A stretch of DNA of 64,000 nucleotides from Geobacter sp. (GCA_003574895.1 PJFB01000008.1:140939-204938); one strand, 5' to 3'. Positions 26,127 to 36,399 are shown, counted from the stretch's first letter. Notes: generated by a model not told the origin, from the letters alone. Made by a program: numbers and translations.

Positions 26127-27071
26127 TCAAATAAATGATCGAGTTGCCGCCAGTGCTGCCGCCCCCAGAAGCCCGGCATCGTCGCCAAGCTCGCTTTGAA
26201 CTATTGAGCATCCGGTGCTGATTAGTGGAAAGGAGCGCTGTGCAATTTCATCAACCAGCTTGGGCAGAAGCAGGTTAAAGCTGGCAGAGACACCTCCTCC
26301 GATTACTATTGCCTCCAGATTGAGCGTATTGAGCAAAGATGCGAGCGCCACACCCAGCCAGCGGCCCATCCTTTCAAATGCAACTGCTGCTCCTGGTTCG
26401 CCTTGCAAGGCCAGTTCAGCTACTTTTTGCGCATCGAGGGAGTTGCCCAAAGCTGCAATCAATCCCTGCGGAAGCGACTCTTGAGCATAGCGGACAAGCG
26501 CCCCTGCCGAGACATAACGTTCGAGACAGCCCCTATTGCCGCACAGGCATTGGACTCCCTCCGGCTCAACGGTCATGTGCCCGAATTCGGCCGCAAACCC
26601 CCCAGATCCGGTCCAAAGCGCATTGTTCAGGATAAGTCCGCTCCCAAGACCGGTTCCGATGGTGATCGACATCATGGATGCATATTGTCGTCCAGCTCCA
26701 TAGGCATGTTCTCCCTGTGCGATCAGATTGGCGTCGTTGCCGCAGACAACCGGCAGTCCCGTATGTTCTCCGAGAAAAACCGACAGGTTCAACCCCTCCA
26801 ATGGCTGCATGTTCACGGATGAGCGAATGACACCATCCCGCCCAATCAGTCCAGGGACTCCGGCACCAATAGCGGCAATTCCATTACCAATGGAATCCGC
26901 AAATGAACGCATTTCGTTGATTCCGGTAAGCAGACGGTCACAAAACGCGTCACGCCCACCGCCGATACAACTGGAGGTACGAGTGCGATGAAGGATGGTC
27001 CCCTTGGCATCGACCAAAGCGAGGCGGAGGTTTGTGCCACCTATGTCAATACCGATGTTAGACTGTTTCAT
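26127..27071 (-). CDS. ROK-family sugar kinase (glucokinase-like)
   Basis: The 314-residue protein has the ATP-binding DIGGTNLRLAL at the N-terminus, EFGHMTVEPEG with the catalytic region, and the ROK zinc motif CLCGNRGCLE. ROK proteins are either sugar kinases or repressors; no helix-turn-helix is present, so a kinase is expected. Glucose or another hexose is the likely substrate, but this cannot be fixed from sequence. It is 13 bases downstream of the HIT gene and co-transcribed with it. Confidence 0.88.
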   Translation of the reverse strand: MKQSNIGIDIGGTNLRLALVDAKGTILHRTRTSSCIGGGRDAFCDRLLTGINEMRSFADSIGNGIAAIGAGVPGLIGRDGVIRSSVNMQPLEGLNLSVFLGEHTGLPVVCGNDANLIAQGEHAYGAGRQYASMMSITIGTGLGSGLILNNALWTGSGGFAAEFGHMTVEPEGVQCLCGNRGCLERYVSAGALVRYAQESLPQGLIAALGNSLDAQKVAELALQGEPGAAVAFERMGRWLGVALASLLNTLNLEAIVIGGGVSASFNLLLPKLVDEIAQRSFPLISTGCSIVQSELGDDAGLLGAAALAATRSFI

Positions 27072-27084
27072 ATCTGTTCCGATT

Positions 27085-27576
27085 TCATGGTTTGTCGGTC
27101 CTTAGCACCTCGGCAAGGCGCGCATACGACTCCATCAACCCTTCCGGAATTACCCTGACACTACCTGTAACAGTCATGAAGTTTGTGTCACCGTTCCAGC
27201 GTGGCACCACATGAATATGAAGATGTTCCTCAACTCCGGCCCCGGCTGCCTTGCCAAGATTCATTCCGATATTTATACCACCCGGATGTGCTACCTTCCG
27301 CAGTAGATCGCACGCCTGACGCACCCCCTTTATGAGGTCCAATACCTGATCATCATCCAAATCGTTCATTTCGGCCGTATGGCGAACGGGCGCTACCATC
27401 AGATGGCCACAGGTATAAGGATAGCGGTTCAGCATGATCAAGGAATGTTGGCGCCTGACGAGCACCAACTTCTCTTGATCATCACTTGACTCCCAGGCAA
27501 GGCAGAAAATGCAACCATCCTCATGCTCGGTATTACTGATATAGCTCATACGCCAAGGTGCCCAAATCCGCTCCAT
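27085..27576 (-). CDS. HIT-family nucleotide hydrolase/phosphorylase (Ap4A phosphorylase-like)
   Basis: The 163-residue protein has the histidine triad as HLHIHVVPRW. The N-terminus RIWAPWRMSYI and the CIFC segment are typical of the subgroup related to mycobacterial Ap4A phosphorylase. HIT enzymes split nucleotide phosphoanhydrides or phosphoramidates. GGAGA precedes the ATG. It is divergent from the malic enzyme gene with a 218-base gap. Confidence 0.85.
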   Translation of the reverse strand: MERIWAPWRMSYISNTEHEDGCIFCLAWESSDDQEKLVLVRRQHSLIMLNRYPYTCGHLMVAPVRHTAEMNDLDDDQVLDLIKGVRQACDLLRKVAHPGGINIGMNLGKAAGAGVEEHLHIHVVPRWNGDTNFMTVTGSVRVIPEGLMESYARLAEVLRTDKP

Positions 27577-27683
27577 ATATGTTTCTCCTTGTTCCGGCTG
27601 GCAAATAATTGTAGCAGCACGAAAAAAAGAGGCAAGTCCTTAGTTTAAAATCAAATGTATTTTTACTGATCCAGATTAACTGC

Positions 27684-27711
27684 TTGACAAACCCACAGCG
27701 CGAGGTCTATT
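27684..27711 (+). promoter_or_regulatory. Candidate sigma-70 promoter of the malic enzyme gene
   Basis: TTGACA (27684-27689) is followed after 16 bases by TCTATT (27706-27711, 4 of 6 consensus). The transcript would have a leader of about 77 bases before the ATG at 27795. Confidence 0.45.
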
Positions 27712-27794
27712 GTTTTTCAGTTTTAATAAAAGTATTGCCGATATACGGCAAAATAAACCCATGTTTTTTAACCTAACTAAAGTAGGGGGTAGAT

Positions 27795-30047
27795 ATGGCC
27801 AAGATTAAAGGGGCACTTGAGTATCATTCAAGCGGCAGAAAGGGTAAAATTGAGGTTATATCATCCAAGCCCTGTCTGACTTCGCGCGATTTGTCGTTGG
27901 CTTATTCACCCGGGGTTGCAGAACCTTGCCTGGAAATCGAAAAAAATCCGGATGACGCTTATCAATATACAGCCAAGGGAAATCTCGTGGGCGTTATTTC
28001 CAATGGTACTGCCGTGCTCGGACTGGGGAACATCGGCGCATTGGCCGGCAAGCCGGTTATGGAAGGCAAAGGGGTTCTATTTAAGCGCTTTGCCGACATC
28101 GATGTCTTTGACATAGAAGTCAACAGTGAAAACCCCGATGAAGTAATAAAATTCTGCCAACTTATCGAGCCCACTTTCGGCGGAATCAATCTGGAGGACA
28201 TCAAAGCGCCGGAATGTTTCTACATCGAGGAAGAGCTGAAAAAGACCATGAACATCCCGGTATTCCACGATGATCAGCATGGTACCGCCATAATTTCTTC
28301 TGCTGCCCTCATCAATGCCCTGCACCTGATCAAGAAAGACATCGGCGAGATTAAACTCGTTGTCAACGGTGCGGGCGCTTCAGCCATTGCCTGCGCCAAT
28401 CTCGCCTTGTCGCTCGGCTTGAAAAAAGAACATCTCATCATGTGCGACACCAAAGGGGTTATCTACCAGGGGCGCACCGATGGGATGAACAAGTACAAGG
28501 AGCGTTTCGCCATCGATACGCCACTGCGCACCCTCGAGGAAGCTGCCAAAGGGGCCGACGTCTTGCTGGGACTTTCCTCCAAGGGTGCCTTCACCCCAGA
28601 GATGGTGCGCAAGATGGCCACCAATCCCATCATCTTCGCCATGGCCAACCCAGACCCGGAAATCACCCCGGAAGAGGCTTATGCGGTACGTGGCGATGTG
28701 CTTATCGCTACCGGCCGCTCCGACTACCCCAACCAGGTCAACAATGTGCTCGGTTTTCCGTTCATCTTCCGTGGAGCCTTGGATGTACGAGCCAGTTCGA
28801 TCAATGAAGACATGAAAAAAGCTGCGGTTTTCGCTCTGGCGCAGTTGGCTCGCGAAGAGTGCCCCGACTCGGTGTGCCGCGCCTACGGCAACGAAAAGTT
28901 TTCCTTCGGCCCACGCTACATCATACCCAAGCCCTTCGATCCACGGGCACTGCTGCGCGTTGCCCCTGCCGTTGCCAAGGCTGCCATGGATTCGGGGGTG
29001 GCCAGGCAACCTATTGTTGATATGGGAAAATACACAGAGCACTTGGAGGCATTGCAAGGCAAGGCCAAGGAGACCATGCGCCTGATAATCAACAAGGCCA
29101 AGGCAGATCCCAAGCGCATCGTATTTCCCGAAGGAGATAATGAAAAAATACTGCGTGCCGCACAGATACTGGTGGAAGAAGAGATCGCAAAACCGATCCT
29201 GATCGGCAATGGTGACAAAATTAGGGCCAAAATAGAAGAGTTGGGCATCGAGTTATTTGGGGTCCCTATAATCGATACCGAATCATCACCCTTATTGGAG
29301 GGTTATGCTCAGGAATTGTACCGCTTGAGGCAGCGCAAGGGCGTCACGGAGAACGAGGCCCGTCGCATTATGCGCCGCAAATCCCGCAACCACTTCGGCT
29401 CAATGATGGTTCGCATGGGTGATGCCGATACGATGCTTTCAGGCATCGATGCCCATTATCCCGACACCATTCGTCCAGCGCTTGAGGTGGTGGGCAAGCA
29501 GCCTCAGCTCACATCGGTCCACGGCATGTACATGATGGTTTTCAAGAAAGGCATCTATTTCTTGGCCGACACTACCGTCGAAATCGACCCTACCCCGGAG
29601 GAACTTGCCGAAACAGCCATCCTGGCCGCCGAAAAAGTACGGTTGCTGGACATTGAGCCGCGAATCGCCATGCTTTCCTTCTCCAACTTCGGTTCAGTTG
29701 TCCACCCTCAAGCACTCAAGGTCAAACGTGCCGTCGAAATCGTCAAGGAACGCGAACCGGACCTGATAATAGAGGGTGAAATGCATGCCGACACCGCGGT
29801 TGAGCAAGAACTTCTGGAACACTTCTCATTCTCAAAACTGAAGCAACCGGCCAATGTCTTGATCTTCCCCGATCTCAATTCAGGCAATATCTGTTACAAA
29901 CTGCTTCATCACCTGGGGGGTGCCGAGGCCATCGGGCCAATTCTGCTCGGCATGAAGAAACCGGTACATGTCCTTCAACGTGGTGACGATGTGAATGATA
30001 TTATCAACATGGCCGCAATTGCGGTGGTGGACGCCCAGACCAGCTGA
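27795..30047 (+). CDS. maeB: NADP-dependent malic enzyme with C-terminal phosphotransacetylase-like domain
   Basis: Residues 1 to about 420 are malic enzyme: [34 protein letters not shown], the metal site [14 protein letters not shown] and FHDDQHGTA, and the nucleotide fold [13 protein letters not shown]. Residues about 430-750 resemble phosphotransacetylase ([40 protein letters not shown]). In MaeB the second domain is usually regulatory, sensing acetyl-CoA. The enzyme decarboxylates malate to pyruvate and makes NADPH. Length 750 is normal for the fusion. AGGGGG lies nine bases before the ATG. Confidence 0.95.
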   Translation: MAKIKGALEYHSSGRKGKIEVISSKPCLTSRDLSLAYSPGVAEPCLEIEKNPDDAYQYTAKGNLVGVISNGTAVLGLGNIGALAGKPVMEGKGVLFKRFADIDVFDIEVNSENPDEVIKFCQLIEPTFGGINLEDIKAPECFYIEEELKKTMNIPVFHDDQHGTAIISSAALINALHLIKKDIGEIKLVVNGAGASAIACANLALSLGLKKEHLIMCDTKGVIYQGRTDGMNKYKERFAIDTPLRTLEEAAKGADVLLGLSSKGAFTPEMVRKMATNPIIFAMANPDPEITPEEAYAVRGDVLIATGRSDYPNQVNNVLGFPFIFRGALDVRASSINEDMKKAAVFALAQLAREECPDSVCRAYGNEKFSFGPRYIIPKPFDPRALLRVAPAVAKAAMDSGVARQPIVDMGKYTEHLEALQGKAKETMRLIINKAKADPKRIVFPEGDNEKILRAAQILVEEEIAKPILIGNGDKIRAKIEELGIELFGVPIIDTESSPLLEGYAQELYRLRQRKGVTENEARRIMRRKSRNHFGSMMVRMGDADTMLSGIDAHYPDTIRPALEVVGKQPQLTSVHGMYMMVFKKGIYFLADTTVEIDPTPEELAETAILAAEKVRLLDIEPRIAMLSFSNFGSVVHPQALKVKRAVEIVKEREPDLIIEGEMHADTAVEQELLEHFSFSKLKQPANVLIFPDLNSGNICYKLLHHLGGAEAIGPILLGMKKPVHVLQRGDDVNDIINMAAIAVVDAQTS

Positions 30048-30090
30048 GCGGAAGCAGGATAAGATTTTATTTATTAAAACAGGGTTCACT

Positions 30091-30138
30091 AAAAAGGCAT
30101 TTGGTATCAGCTTTATTGCTGGTCCTCTTGCCTTTTTT
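30091..30138 (+). terminator. Terminator of the malic enzyme gene
   Basis: AAAAAGGCA (30091-30099) pairs with TGCCTTTTT (30129-30137). A smaller CAGC/GCTG stem sits inside and a T-run follows. Confidence 0.65.
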
Positions 30139-30269
30139 ATTTCTTTAATTAATTATGTATCTTACTGCGTTATCGACTGATTTATTTTGACATATTCTTA
30201 TAATTGTTTTAGTTTTAGCCCATTCCATGCAGATGTAATCAGTGTTTTATCCCGTTACAGGAGGTGCAG

Positions 30270-31235
30270 ATGTTCCTTCTTCCCAGAGGCAATCCCCTGT
30301 TTGAAAACTTGGCTGCCAGTAAACTCAAGTTACCGGAAGTCATGTCAAAACTTAGCACCGGAAGTTTTACCGGTTATGCCAGTTTCAACTTCCAATCCAC
30401 AACTGTTATCCTGGTTTTTGAATCAGGCAAACTTGTCAGTGCTCTCCTTGAAGAAGGTAACGGCAACCGCCAGACCGGTTTTGAGGCCATGTCCGCCCTG
30501 GTTCAACTTATGATTGCTTCCGGAAGCGGTACCCTCAACGTCTACAAACTTTCTAAAGACCTTACCATGTGCATTCACGCCCTCCTACAAGGCGAGATCC
30601 TTTACAAGGCCCAAGAACTTAAACTGATTGATATCAAAATGTTACTTGAGAAAATCAGGACAGACCACATGAACGGTTGCCTGCGGATATATACACAGGA
30701 CCGATCGGCAATGATCTTTTACAAAGACGGTAACCCTCTCGGTTTTTTTCACGACGGTTCACACGACATCGAAACTTCATCAACGGAATCCCAGAAAATT
30801 GCCGGCCTTCCAGGAGCTAAGATAGATCTTTATTCTACCCAGGGGGTTGAAGAGCTGATGGGAATGGACCTGCTGGAAGTGGTCAATCTCCAGAAAATTT
30901 GGGATACCGCCAGCACCCGCCACCAAGTAGAGTTGGACAAGATAAGCAACGAAAGCAAAGAACGTGACATAAAGGCTGCCGAGCGTAAACTTTCAGATCT
31001 GGAAGAGCAGGTCAAGAACATTGTCATTGAGTATGTCGGTAAAATTGGACGGGGAATAGTGGAAAAAGAGCTTGCCAATCAGGGCGGCAACGCCTGTCTT
31101 AAGGACGAAGCTGCATCGGCAAGATTTATTGCAGATATAGAGCGGTCCGCCAAGCTGCTTATAAGCTCCACAAAAACCAAGATAATGCTTGAAAAACTCT
31201 CCGCGGCTATTGCGACAGCCATGTCTGAATTCTAA
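30270..31235 (+). CDS. PATAN/DUF4388-like protein, paralogue A
   Basis: The soluble protein has 321 residues. Two related beta-rich units can be seen: MSKLSTGSFTGYASFNFQ with VILVFESGKLVSALLE, and MNGCLRIYTQD with AMIFYKDGNPLGFFHDG. Each has a short hydrophobic strand pair followed by an F-x-x-G turn, resembling the PATAN (DUF4388) domain of bacterial signalling proteins. The C-terminal 110 residues are coiled-coil-like. The ATG at 30270, five bases after CAGGAGG, is preferred to a GTG two codons earlier. A full-length paralogue lies at 36484-37443. I assign no function; PATAN domains occur in regulators of motility and two-component systems. Confidence 0.68.
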   Translation: MFLLPRGNPLFENLAASKLKLPEVMSKLSTGSFTGYASFNFQSTTVILVFESGKLVSALLEEGNGNRQTGFEAMSALVQLMIASGSGTLNVYKLSKDLTMCIHALLQGEILYKAQELKLIDIKMLLEKIRTDHMNGCLRIYTQDRSAMIFYKDGNPLGFFHDGSHDIETSSTESQKIAGLPGAKIDLYSTQGVEELMGMDLLEVVNLQKIWDTASTRHQVELDKISNESKERDIKAAERKLSDLEEQVKNIVIEYVGKIGRGIVEKELANQGGNACLKDEAASARFIADIERSAKLLISSTKTKIMLEKLSAAIATAMSEF

Positions 31236-31260
31236 TTATTTGTGATGTATTGGAGGGTCT

Positions 31261-32010
31261 ATGGAACAATTTATTGAACTGCTCAACCAACTACAGCCAC
31301 TCAGTCTCATACAGGTTATTTTATGGGGCTTCGCGGGCGCCATGAGCTTCTACTTCAGTTTAGGCAATGCGCGGGTTTGGACAAGTATCTCCATCGGCTT
31401 CTTTCTGGTTTTCCTCAGCCAGGCATACCAGTTGAACCCGTTGGCGGAAAGTTACTACAAACTGTCAGCATTCCATTATATTATCGGCACTGTGGCGATC
31501 ATGGTCATTACACACGGCTTTCTGGAATATTACGTCTTCTGTCGCACTTTCGAGATATCCGGCAAAAAGGCTGTCGTCTATCTGGTCACGTTTTTGATTC
31601 TGGTTGCCTCAGGAATCTTTTTGATAGTCAACCCCGCACCCAGCCCCAACACCATCAGGAACATCAAAATGGTGGAAAACGCCATCTGGGTATTTCTTTC
31701 CTTCATGAATATCGAACTGATTCGCAAGATCTACTCGTCCATCAAGGATTCTGCCATTTCCAAGGGCTTTATCGCCTTCGGTATCGTCTTCCTCTGTATT
31801 TTTCTCTGGAAAGGGTCTGAACTCTATCTACAGGTATTTCAATGGGACAAGGAATGGATGGAAATCGTCACTCTGACAGGTGAAGACAGCGACATTGCAC
31901 TATATCCAGGCCGGGTCCAGTTCTCACAGATGGTCAGCCAATATGCCGGCCTTCTGTCGTCGATCTCAGTCAGCGGGACATTTATTTACCTTTATCGCCT
32001 GCTCAAATAA
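31261..32010 (+). CDS. Seven-helix membrane protein of unknown function
   Basis: The 249-residue protein has about seven hydrophobic helices (near 18-38, 40-58, 68-95, 103-123, 138-153, 165-187 and 222-246). Short loops connect them, and there is an extended loop before the last (EIVTLTGEDSDIALYPGRVQ). No transport or enzymatic motif is recognised. Seven helices could suggest a sensor module, but no output domain is attached. It follows paralogue A by 25 bases with GGAGG before the ATG, so the two are probably co-transcribed with the cytochrome gene downstream. Confidence 0.65.
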   Translation: MEQFIELLNQLQPLSLIQVILWGFAGAMSFYFSLGNARVWTSISIGFFLVFLSQAYQLNPLAESYYKLSAFHYIIGTVAIMVITHGFLEYYVFCRTFEISGKKAVVYLVTFLILVASGIFLIVNPAPSPNTIRNIKMVENAIWVFLSFMNIELIRKIYSSIKDSAISKGFIAFGIVFLCIFLWKGSELYLQVFQWDKEWMEIVTLTGEDSDIALYPGRVQFSQMVSQYAGLLSSISVSGTFIYLYRLLK

Positions 32011-32064
32011 TCGCTTTTATATTACCTGCCGAACTTGTGATCAAGTTCTGTGAAGGAGCTTATA

Positions 32065-32427
32065 ATGAGAAAACTTTCTGCCATTGCATTGCTTCTTACG
32101 ATGGTGATTTTTTCCAACGCCGATGCTCGCGTCAAAGTCAAGGGACAGGGTGACAAGATAAACTTCGATCCTGACGCCATTGCGCCCGAATTCAGGGCAT
32201 CATTCGATCTGATGAACAGAAAATGCACCAGGTGCCATACCATGGAGATGGTGGTTACGGCAGTCCAGACCGGCAGGGCCCCAGTTACCGGGCAACGGTT
32301 CGGTAAGCAAGCGGTAAAGGCCTATGGCATCAAGATGCTACGCAGATCCAACACCGATATGAACAAGCAGGAGATCAGGAACGTTGTCCTGCTCCTAAAT
32401 TACCTGTTGGACGAAAATGCCAAATAA
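32065..32427 (+). CDS. Small secreted monohaem cytochrome c-like protein
   Basis: The 120-residue product has a signal peptide (to about residue 21, NADA) and one CXXCH (CTRCHTMEMV). A Met-rich segment after it could supply the sixth ligand. The C-terminal helix (EIRNVVLLLNYLL) resembles that of small class I cytochromes. It is probably periplasmic electron-transfer or redox sensing. The ATG at 32065 with AAGGAG six bases upstream is preferred to an in-frame GTG at 32050. Confidence 0.75.
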   Translation: MRKLSAIALLLTMVIFSNADARVKVKGQGDKINFDPDAIAPEFRASFDLMNRKCTRCHTMEMVVTAVQTGRAPVTGQRFGKQAVKAYGIKMLRRSNTDMNKQEIRNVVLLLNYLLDENAK

Positions 32428-32461
32428 AAACGTCACAACAGATTCATAGAAAAACGTCTCT

Positions 32462-32492
32462 AAAAAAACAGCCAATTCGCGGCTGTTTTTTT
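32462..32492. terminator. Bidirectional terminator between the monohaem cytochrome and AMIN genes
   Basis: ACAGCC and GGCTGT pair across a seven-base loop, flanked by A7 and T7 runs that extend the stem and give T-tracts on both strands. Confidence 0.9.
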
Positions 32493-32515
32493 CTTTTATC
32501 ATTGAACGAATCAAC

Positions 32516-33511
32516 CTATTCGAAATTTATCCGCAGACCTTTATCCGTTGCTACTATGCTGTACTTGGGAACCACTGATTTGGCTGCATCCAGGACAATG
32601 CGTACAAAGCCCGGATTAAGGCCCACGCGGGCCTTTGAAACCCCAAACCTGTTGATCATAACAACCTTAGCTGTCATAATGAGCTTGGCTCCTTTGATAT
32701 CGATCGCCAATCGTGATGGCCGTTTGAGCTCCATGGTCCTGAAACCGTGAATGGGACCAGCGGCCTGCACATCGATGAAGTTATCTCCGATTGTGATACC
32801 GCGTATAAGAGGATTAGTGTCGGCAGCAACCGGAAGGTGGGATACTGGTTGGTTGGTAACGGGAGCCACGGCAAGAGGAGCCGGTTTCGCCGGGGGTAAA
32901 GGATCGATTTCTTCAGGTTTGGTAACAGTCGGTGTTCCATGATCCAATGTTTTCTGTTCCGTAACAATCGGGGACTTGGCACTAGCCTGATCTTTAATCT
33001 TTGACGGAGGCGTAGGGGGGCGTATCGTACCTAAATACTCCTCTGAGGTCTGTGCAACTGGTGGGGCACCGTAATGCTTGCGTCCCGACACTGCGGCAAG
33101 ATCGCCGGGGCTGCTTTTGAAAGTCACTATCAGCTTCTTTCTGTCGGGGGATGCTGTTACCTTGGCTTCCGCTTCCGTTGTGAGACTGAATGCAATCCTG
33201 CTGACCATTATTCCAGAGATGTGTACCTTATCTACGCTTATGCTGGCTACTGCTCCTTTATTGACGACAATAAGCGGTTCAACCTTTTCAGGATTTACAT
33301 TGGCTATATCAACGACAAACCTCGCCTGGCCGGGCGCACCACCATACATATAGGTCATGGACATATTGGCGGTAATCTCCACAGACAGAACGCCATCCTT
33401 AGAGTAGGGCCTTACATCCAGGAGCTCAGCACCAAGCACATCTTGTGCACATAATACGCCATACGCACCCAACAAGATTAAAGACAGAACCAATGTCATG
33501 CATTTTTTCAT
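32516..33511 (-). CDS. Secreted AMIN-domain protein
   Basis: A signal peptide (to about residue 28) precedes an N-terminal AMIN-like domain (LLDVRPYSKDGVLSVEITAN, FVVDIANV). A Pro/Lys-rich linker (about 135-235) and a second AMIN-like domain (IRGITIGDNFIDVQAAGPIH, RLAIDIKGAK, RVGLNPGFVRIVLDA) follow. AMIN domains target amidases and PilQ secretins to the cell wall. There is no amidase or secretin part here, so this is a stand-alone AMIN protein. The ATG at 33511 (GGGGG upstream) is preferred to one ten codons earlier. It is divergent from the TonB-like gene. Confidence 0.78.
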   Translation of the reverse strand: MKKCMTLVLSLILLGAYGVLCAQDVLGAELLDVRPYSKDGVLSVEITANMSMTYMYGGAPGQARFVVDIANVNPEKVEPLIVVNKGAVASISVDKVHISGIMVSRIAFSLTTEAEAKVTASPDRKKLIVTFKSSPGDLAAVSGRKHYGAPPVAQTSEEYLGTIRPPTPPSKIKDQASAKSPIVTEQKTLDHGTPTVTKPEEIDPLPPAKPAPLAVAPVTNQPVSHLPVAADTNPLIRGITIGDNFIDVQAAGPIHGFRTMELKRPSRLAIDIKGAKLIMTAKVVMINRFGVSKARVGLNPGFVRIVLDAAKSVVPKYSIVATDKGLRINFE

Positions 33512-33597
33512 GCCGACCCCCAATATTGCGCAATCCGCCACTTAAGCACACAGCGACATCGTAACTTAGCACATATTAAGGATATTCTCAAAAACTT

Positions 33598-34326
33598 ATG
33601 GCACCAATGACGTTACATAATTCAAATTCGACAGCATCATCCCAACCAACCAAGACCCTGAGCATCGCTTTCGGCATATGCCTACTGGTTTCGTTGATAA
33701 TCCATCTTGCGCCACTTGCAATGCTCATACTGAATGCTCCACCCGTAAAAAACAGCCCCCGGGTAAGCTTTGTAGACCTCAACAGCTTAAACTTGCCGCC
33801 GGTTCCTGCAGAGCCGACAATTTCTGCCCCAAATCGGGTTGCTCCGGAGGAACCGCAAAAGCAGGAACCATCAACCGATCAAGGTGCCTTAGACAAAAAG
33901 ATGGCAGCTACTCCTGCCGAAGCAACGCCCCCTGCGATCATGTCCAGCCCCCTCGGACTCGGCATGGCAAATGGCTACTTCAGTACCCTGGCGGATGGTA
34001 AAAGCCTGCGTGACGATATACGCGCTTACTATTTTGATTTATTGGATAAGATCAACGAAAAATGGTGGCAAAGGGCGGGTACCCTGAAAGAAACGGCACT
34101 ACGTGATGGTGTTGTGGAAATACTGATTGGACATGACGGAAAACTTCATGAAGCAAGACTGACCTGGAACACCGGATCTCCGGAAGCGGACCGGGCCATA
34201 ATGGAAGTACTCAACACAGCTGCCCCGTTTCCTCCGCTGCCGGCGAGTTACGAACCGGAACTATTCAGGGCACCGCTCAGGATTACCGCTCCTTCGCACC
34301 TGCTTAGCATAAAAAACAGCCCTTAA
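33598..34326 (+). CDS. TonB-family periplasmic energy-transducer-like protein
   Basis: The 242-residue protein has an N-terminal transmembrane anchor (near 20-42, GICLLVSLIIHLAPLAMLI), a Pro-rich linker (about 60-115), and a C-terminal TonB-like domain (DGVVEILIGHDGKLHEARLT, ADRAIMEVLNTAAPFPPLP). TonB couples inner-membrane proton motive force to outer-membrane transport. No ExbB/ExbD genes are next to it. The Shine-Dalgarno is weak for both ATGs (33598 and 33607). The SxxH-type motif of classic TonB anchors is partly present (SLIIHL). Confidence 0.78.
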   Translation: MAPMTLHNSNSTASSQPTKTLSIAFGICLLVSLIIHLAPLAMLILNAPPVKNSPRVSFVDLNSLNLPPVPAEPTISAPNRVAPEEPQKQEPSTDQGALDKKMAATPAEATPPAIMSSPLGLGMANGYFSTLADGKSLRDDIRAYYFDLLDKINEKWWQRAGTLKETALRDGVVEILIGHDGKLHEARLTWNTGSPEADRAIMEVLNTAAPFPPLPASYEPELFRAPLRITAPSHLLSIKNSP

Positions 34327-34329
34327 ACC

Positions 34330-36207
34330 CTATTTGAGGTCGAAACCCTTGAGATCTTCCTCGGAAAAATCGAGGGTATTGTCAATTCCGGCAGCATCTA
34401 GGCGCGAACGAACATCTCGAAAACCGGGATTCACGACATCTATCTCGGCCAACAGCGAAGCAGCGTCTTCGTTTCGTCCCAGCAATTCACTGGTCAACAC
34501 CAGTTCATACTTGACCGCGCAGGTATCTTGAAGGCCCAACCCAGGTTGCAACAACGAACGCAAGAAAACTTCGGCCGAATCGGGATCTCCCTTCTCGCGC
34601 AGACAGGCACCTTGGAGGATGAGGCATTCAACCTTACGGGCCGGATCAGCCGCAGCCTGGCGAAACTCGTTTATGGCCTCGTCAAAGAGTCCCATTTCCT
34701 TGAAGGCCAAACCCAGATCATAATGTGACTGGGCATCAGACGTGTCGAGATCGCTGCCGAACTTGACTCCTCTCGGGGAATCGGCAATGGAATCAAATAT
34801 TGCTCCAACCGAATCAAGCCAATTATCTCCCGAAACTCCGATGGCCCCTTCGGCATCAACATCATCAAAACCCAGATCCTCATCGATCTCTATTTCGATT
34901 TCTATGTCATCTTCTGTCTGGAGATCGTCACCACAAATTGCTTCCATCTGAGTGAAATCAGAGATATCGTCCAACCCCAAGACTGTTTCTTCGTATTCCA
35001 TCGTAGCTGGAATTTCGTCATCGTAATCTACTGACTTTTCGGTGAATTCCGACGAAACAGCCTCTGAGTCTTCAACGTCACTCAGGTCGTCTACAGACTC
35101 CGGCTCGGTTTTCTGTGACTGTTCTTTCCCTCTTTTTGTTGAAAGTACGTTCAATGAGGCCAATTTGTGATCAAGCTCTTCTGCGTTTTCCACATCGCCT
35201 GAAGCCTCGCAGCAACGCTTGAGTCCCTCCAGCAAATCCACATTGATCGGGTCGATATCGGCAAGACGCTTATATATCTGCACCAAACCGGCGGCAGCCC
35301 CACCATTCAAGAGGTCTTGTTCATAGAGTCCCAGCAATGACAAAGCGCCCTTTACGTCTTTTTCCTCGACAAGGCACTCTATAAGCCCTTGTTTTGCAGC
35401 CGCTTCACCTGGAAAGAACTTCAAGTAATGCTGGTAGGCCATCTTGACGCGCTGCGTTTGGTCCAGCTTTCGGTAGGCAGAAACAATCAGTTCCCAAATT
35501 CGCTTGTCATTTGGATTGCTGCGCAATAATGACTGAATGCCGGTTATCGCGTTGGCAGCATTGCCACTTTCCACCTGCTCGGCCAGCACTTCGAGCATAA
35601 ACTCGGATTTATCCGGGAAAAGCTGCTGGATACGTGCATTCAACCGAGAAAACGCTGTAGTATCGCCCCGTTCTTGCAGGAGTGCTGCCAATCGCCCAAA
35701 AGCAGCATATGACTCGTCGTTTTTGCCAACATGGTAATAGGATTCAGCCAATTTGAACTTTATGTTTACATTCTGCGGGTCAACAGCCTGCATCTTGTCC
35801 AGAATTTTAAGGGCCTCTTCCATATCCGAGGCTTTTTCATAATAATCATAAACCTGCTTGTATTCCGCCAGGGCATTTCCAACCAGGCCATGTTTTTCAT
35901 TGAGTCCGGCCAGCACCAGGGTTATGGTAATATCGTTCGGGAAAAGCTTCTGTACCTGCTTATAAACGGCAATTGCTTTCAGATAGAAACCATTGGATGA
36001 ATACTGTTTGCCAACCTTTTCAAACTCAACGCGAGCATCTTCGAAACGACCGGCCTTTACTAGAAGATCGGCAAATTTCTGTCGCAGATTCAATGCAGAC
36101 GCATCAATTGAGAGGATCTGTTCATACGCTTTAATGGCCTTATCCAACTGGCCGCGAAGAATCAGTCGCTGAGCCTCTTCTATGAGCTTATCTTTCTTTG
36201 AACTCAC
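34330..36207 (-). CDS. Large TPR-repeat protein
   Basis: The 625-residue cytoplasmic-looking protein (no signal peptide) carries TPR-like helical repeats in residues 1 to about 345 (LILRGQLDKAIKAYEQILS, YHVGKNDESYAAFGRLAAL and others). A very acidic disordered stretch (about 370-470) follows. More TPR units end the protein (SDAQSHYDLGLAFKEMGLFDEAI). TPR proteins scaffold protein complexes. It ends three bases from the convergent TonB-like gene, and its start is divergent from PATAN-like paralogue B. The specific partner is unknown. Confidence 0.8.
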   Translation of the reverse strand: MSSKKDKLIEEAQRLILRGQLDKAIKAYEQILSIDASALNLRQKFADLLVKAGRFEDARVEFEKVGKQYSSNGFYLKAIAVYKQVQKLFPNDITITLVLAGLNEKHGLVGNALAEYKQVYDYYEKASDMEEALKILDKMQAVDPQNVNIKFKLAESYYHVGKNDESYAAFGRLAALLQERGDTTAFSRLNARIQQLFPDKSEFMLEVLAEQVESGNAANAITGIQSLLRSNPNDKRIWELIVSAYRKLDQTQRVKMAYQHYLKFFPGEAAAKQGLIECLVEEKDVKGALSLLGLYEQDLLNGGAAAGLVQIYKRLADIDPINVDLLEGLKRCCEASGDVENAEELDHKLASLNVLSTKRGKEQSQKTEPESVDDLSDVEDSEAVSSEFTEKSVDYDDEIPATMEYEETVLGLDDISDFTQMEAICGDDLQTEDDIEIEIEIDEDLGFDDVDAEGAIGVSGDNWLDSVGAIFDSIADSPRGVKFGSDLDTSDAQSHYDLGLAFKEMGLFDEAINEFRQAAADPARKVECLILQGACLREKGDPDSAEVFLRSLLQPGLGLQDTCAVKYELVLTSELLGRNEDAASLLAEIDVVNPGFRDVRSRLDAAGIDNTLDFSEEDLKGFDLK

Positions 36208-36370
36208 TTAAAAACCTTGCCCTTTCAGAAAAACAGTCCTGCCTTGCGACAACAAAAACCGTTGATAATTTGAGCAAAGCTACTGCAACCGCCCTGTCAT
36301 GTCAAGCATAATAACCTGGTTCTATTACGATTTTTATCCTTTGACCACACAAGAATCCCGGCAAATTGTT

Positions 36371-36399
36371 TTGACACTCCATTGTAATTACAGTATCGT
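36371..36399 (+). promoter_or_regulatory. Sigma-70 promoter of PATAN-like paralogue B
   Basis: TTGACA (36371-36376) and TATCGT (36394-36399) are 17 bases apart, about 85 bases upstream of the ATG at 36484. Confidence 0.55.

Noticed and set aside
30187..30215. Promoter for PATAN-like paralogue A
   Set aside because: TTGACA is present but no good -10 lies at the right distance; read-through or another promoter is possible.
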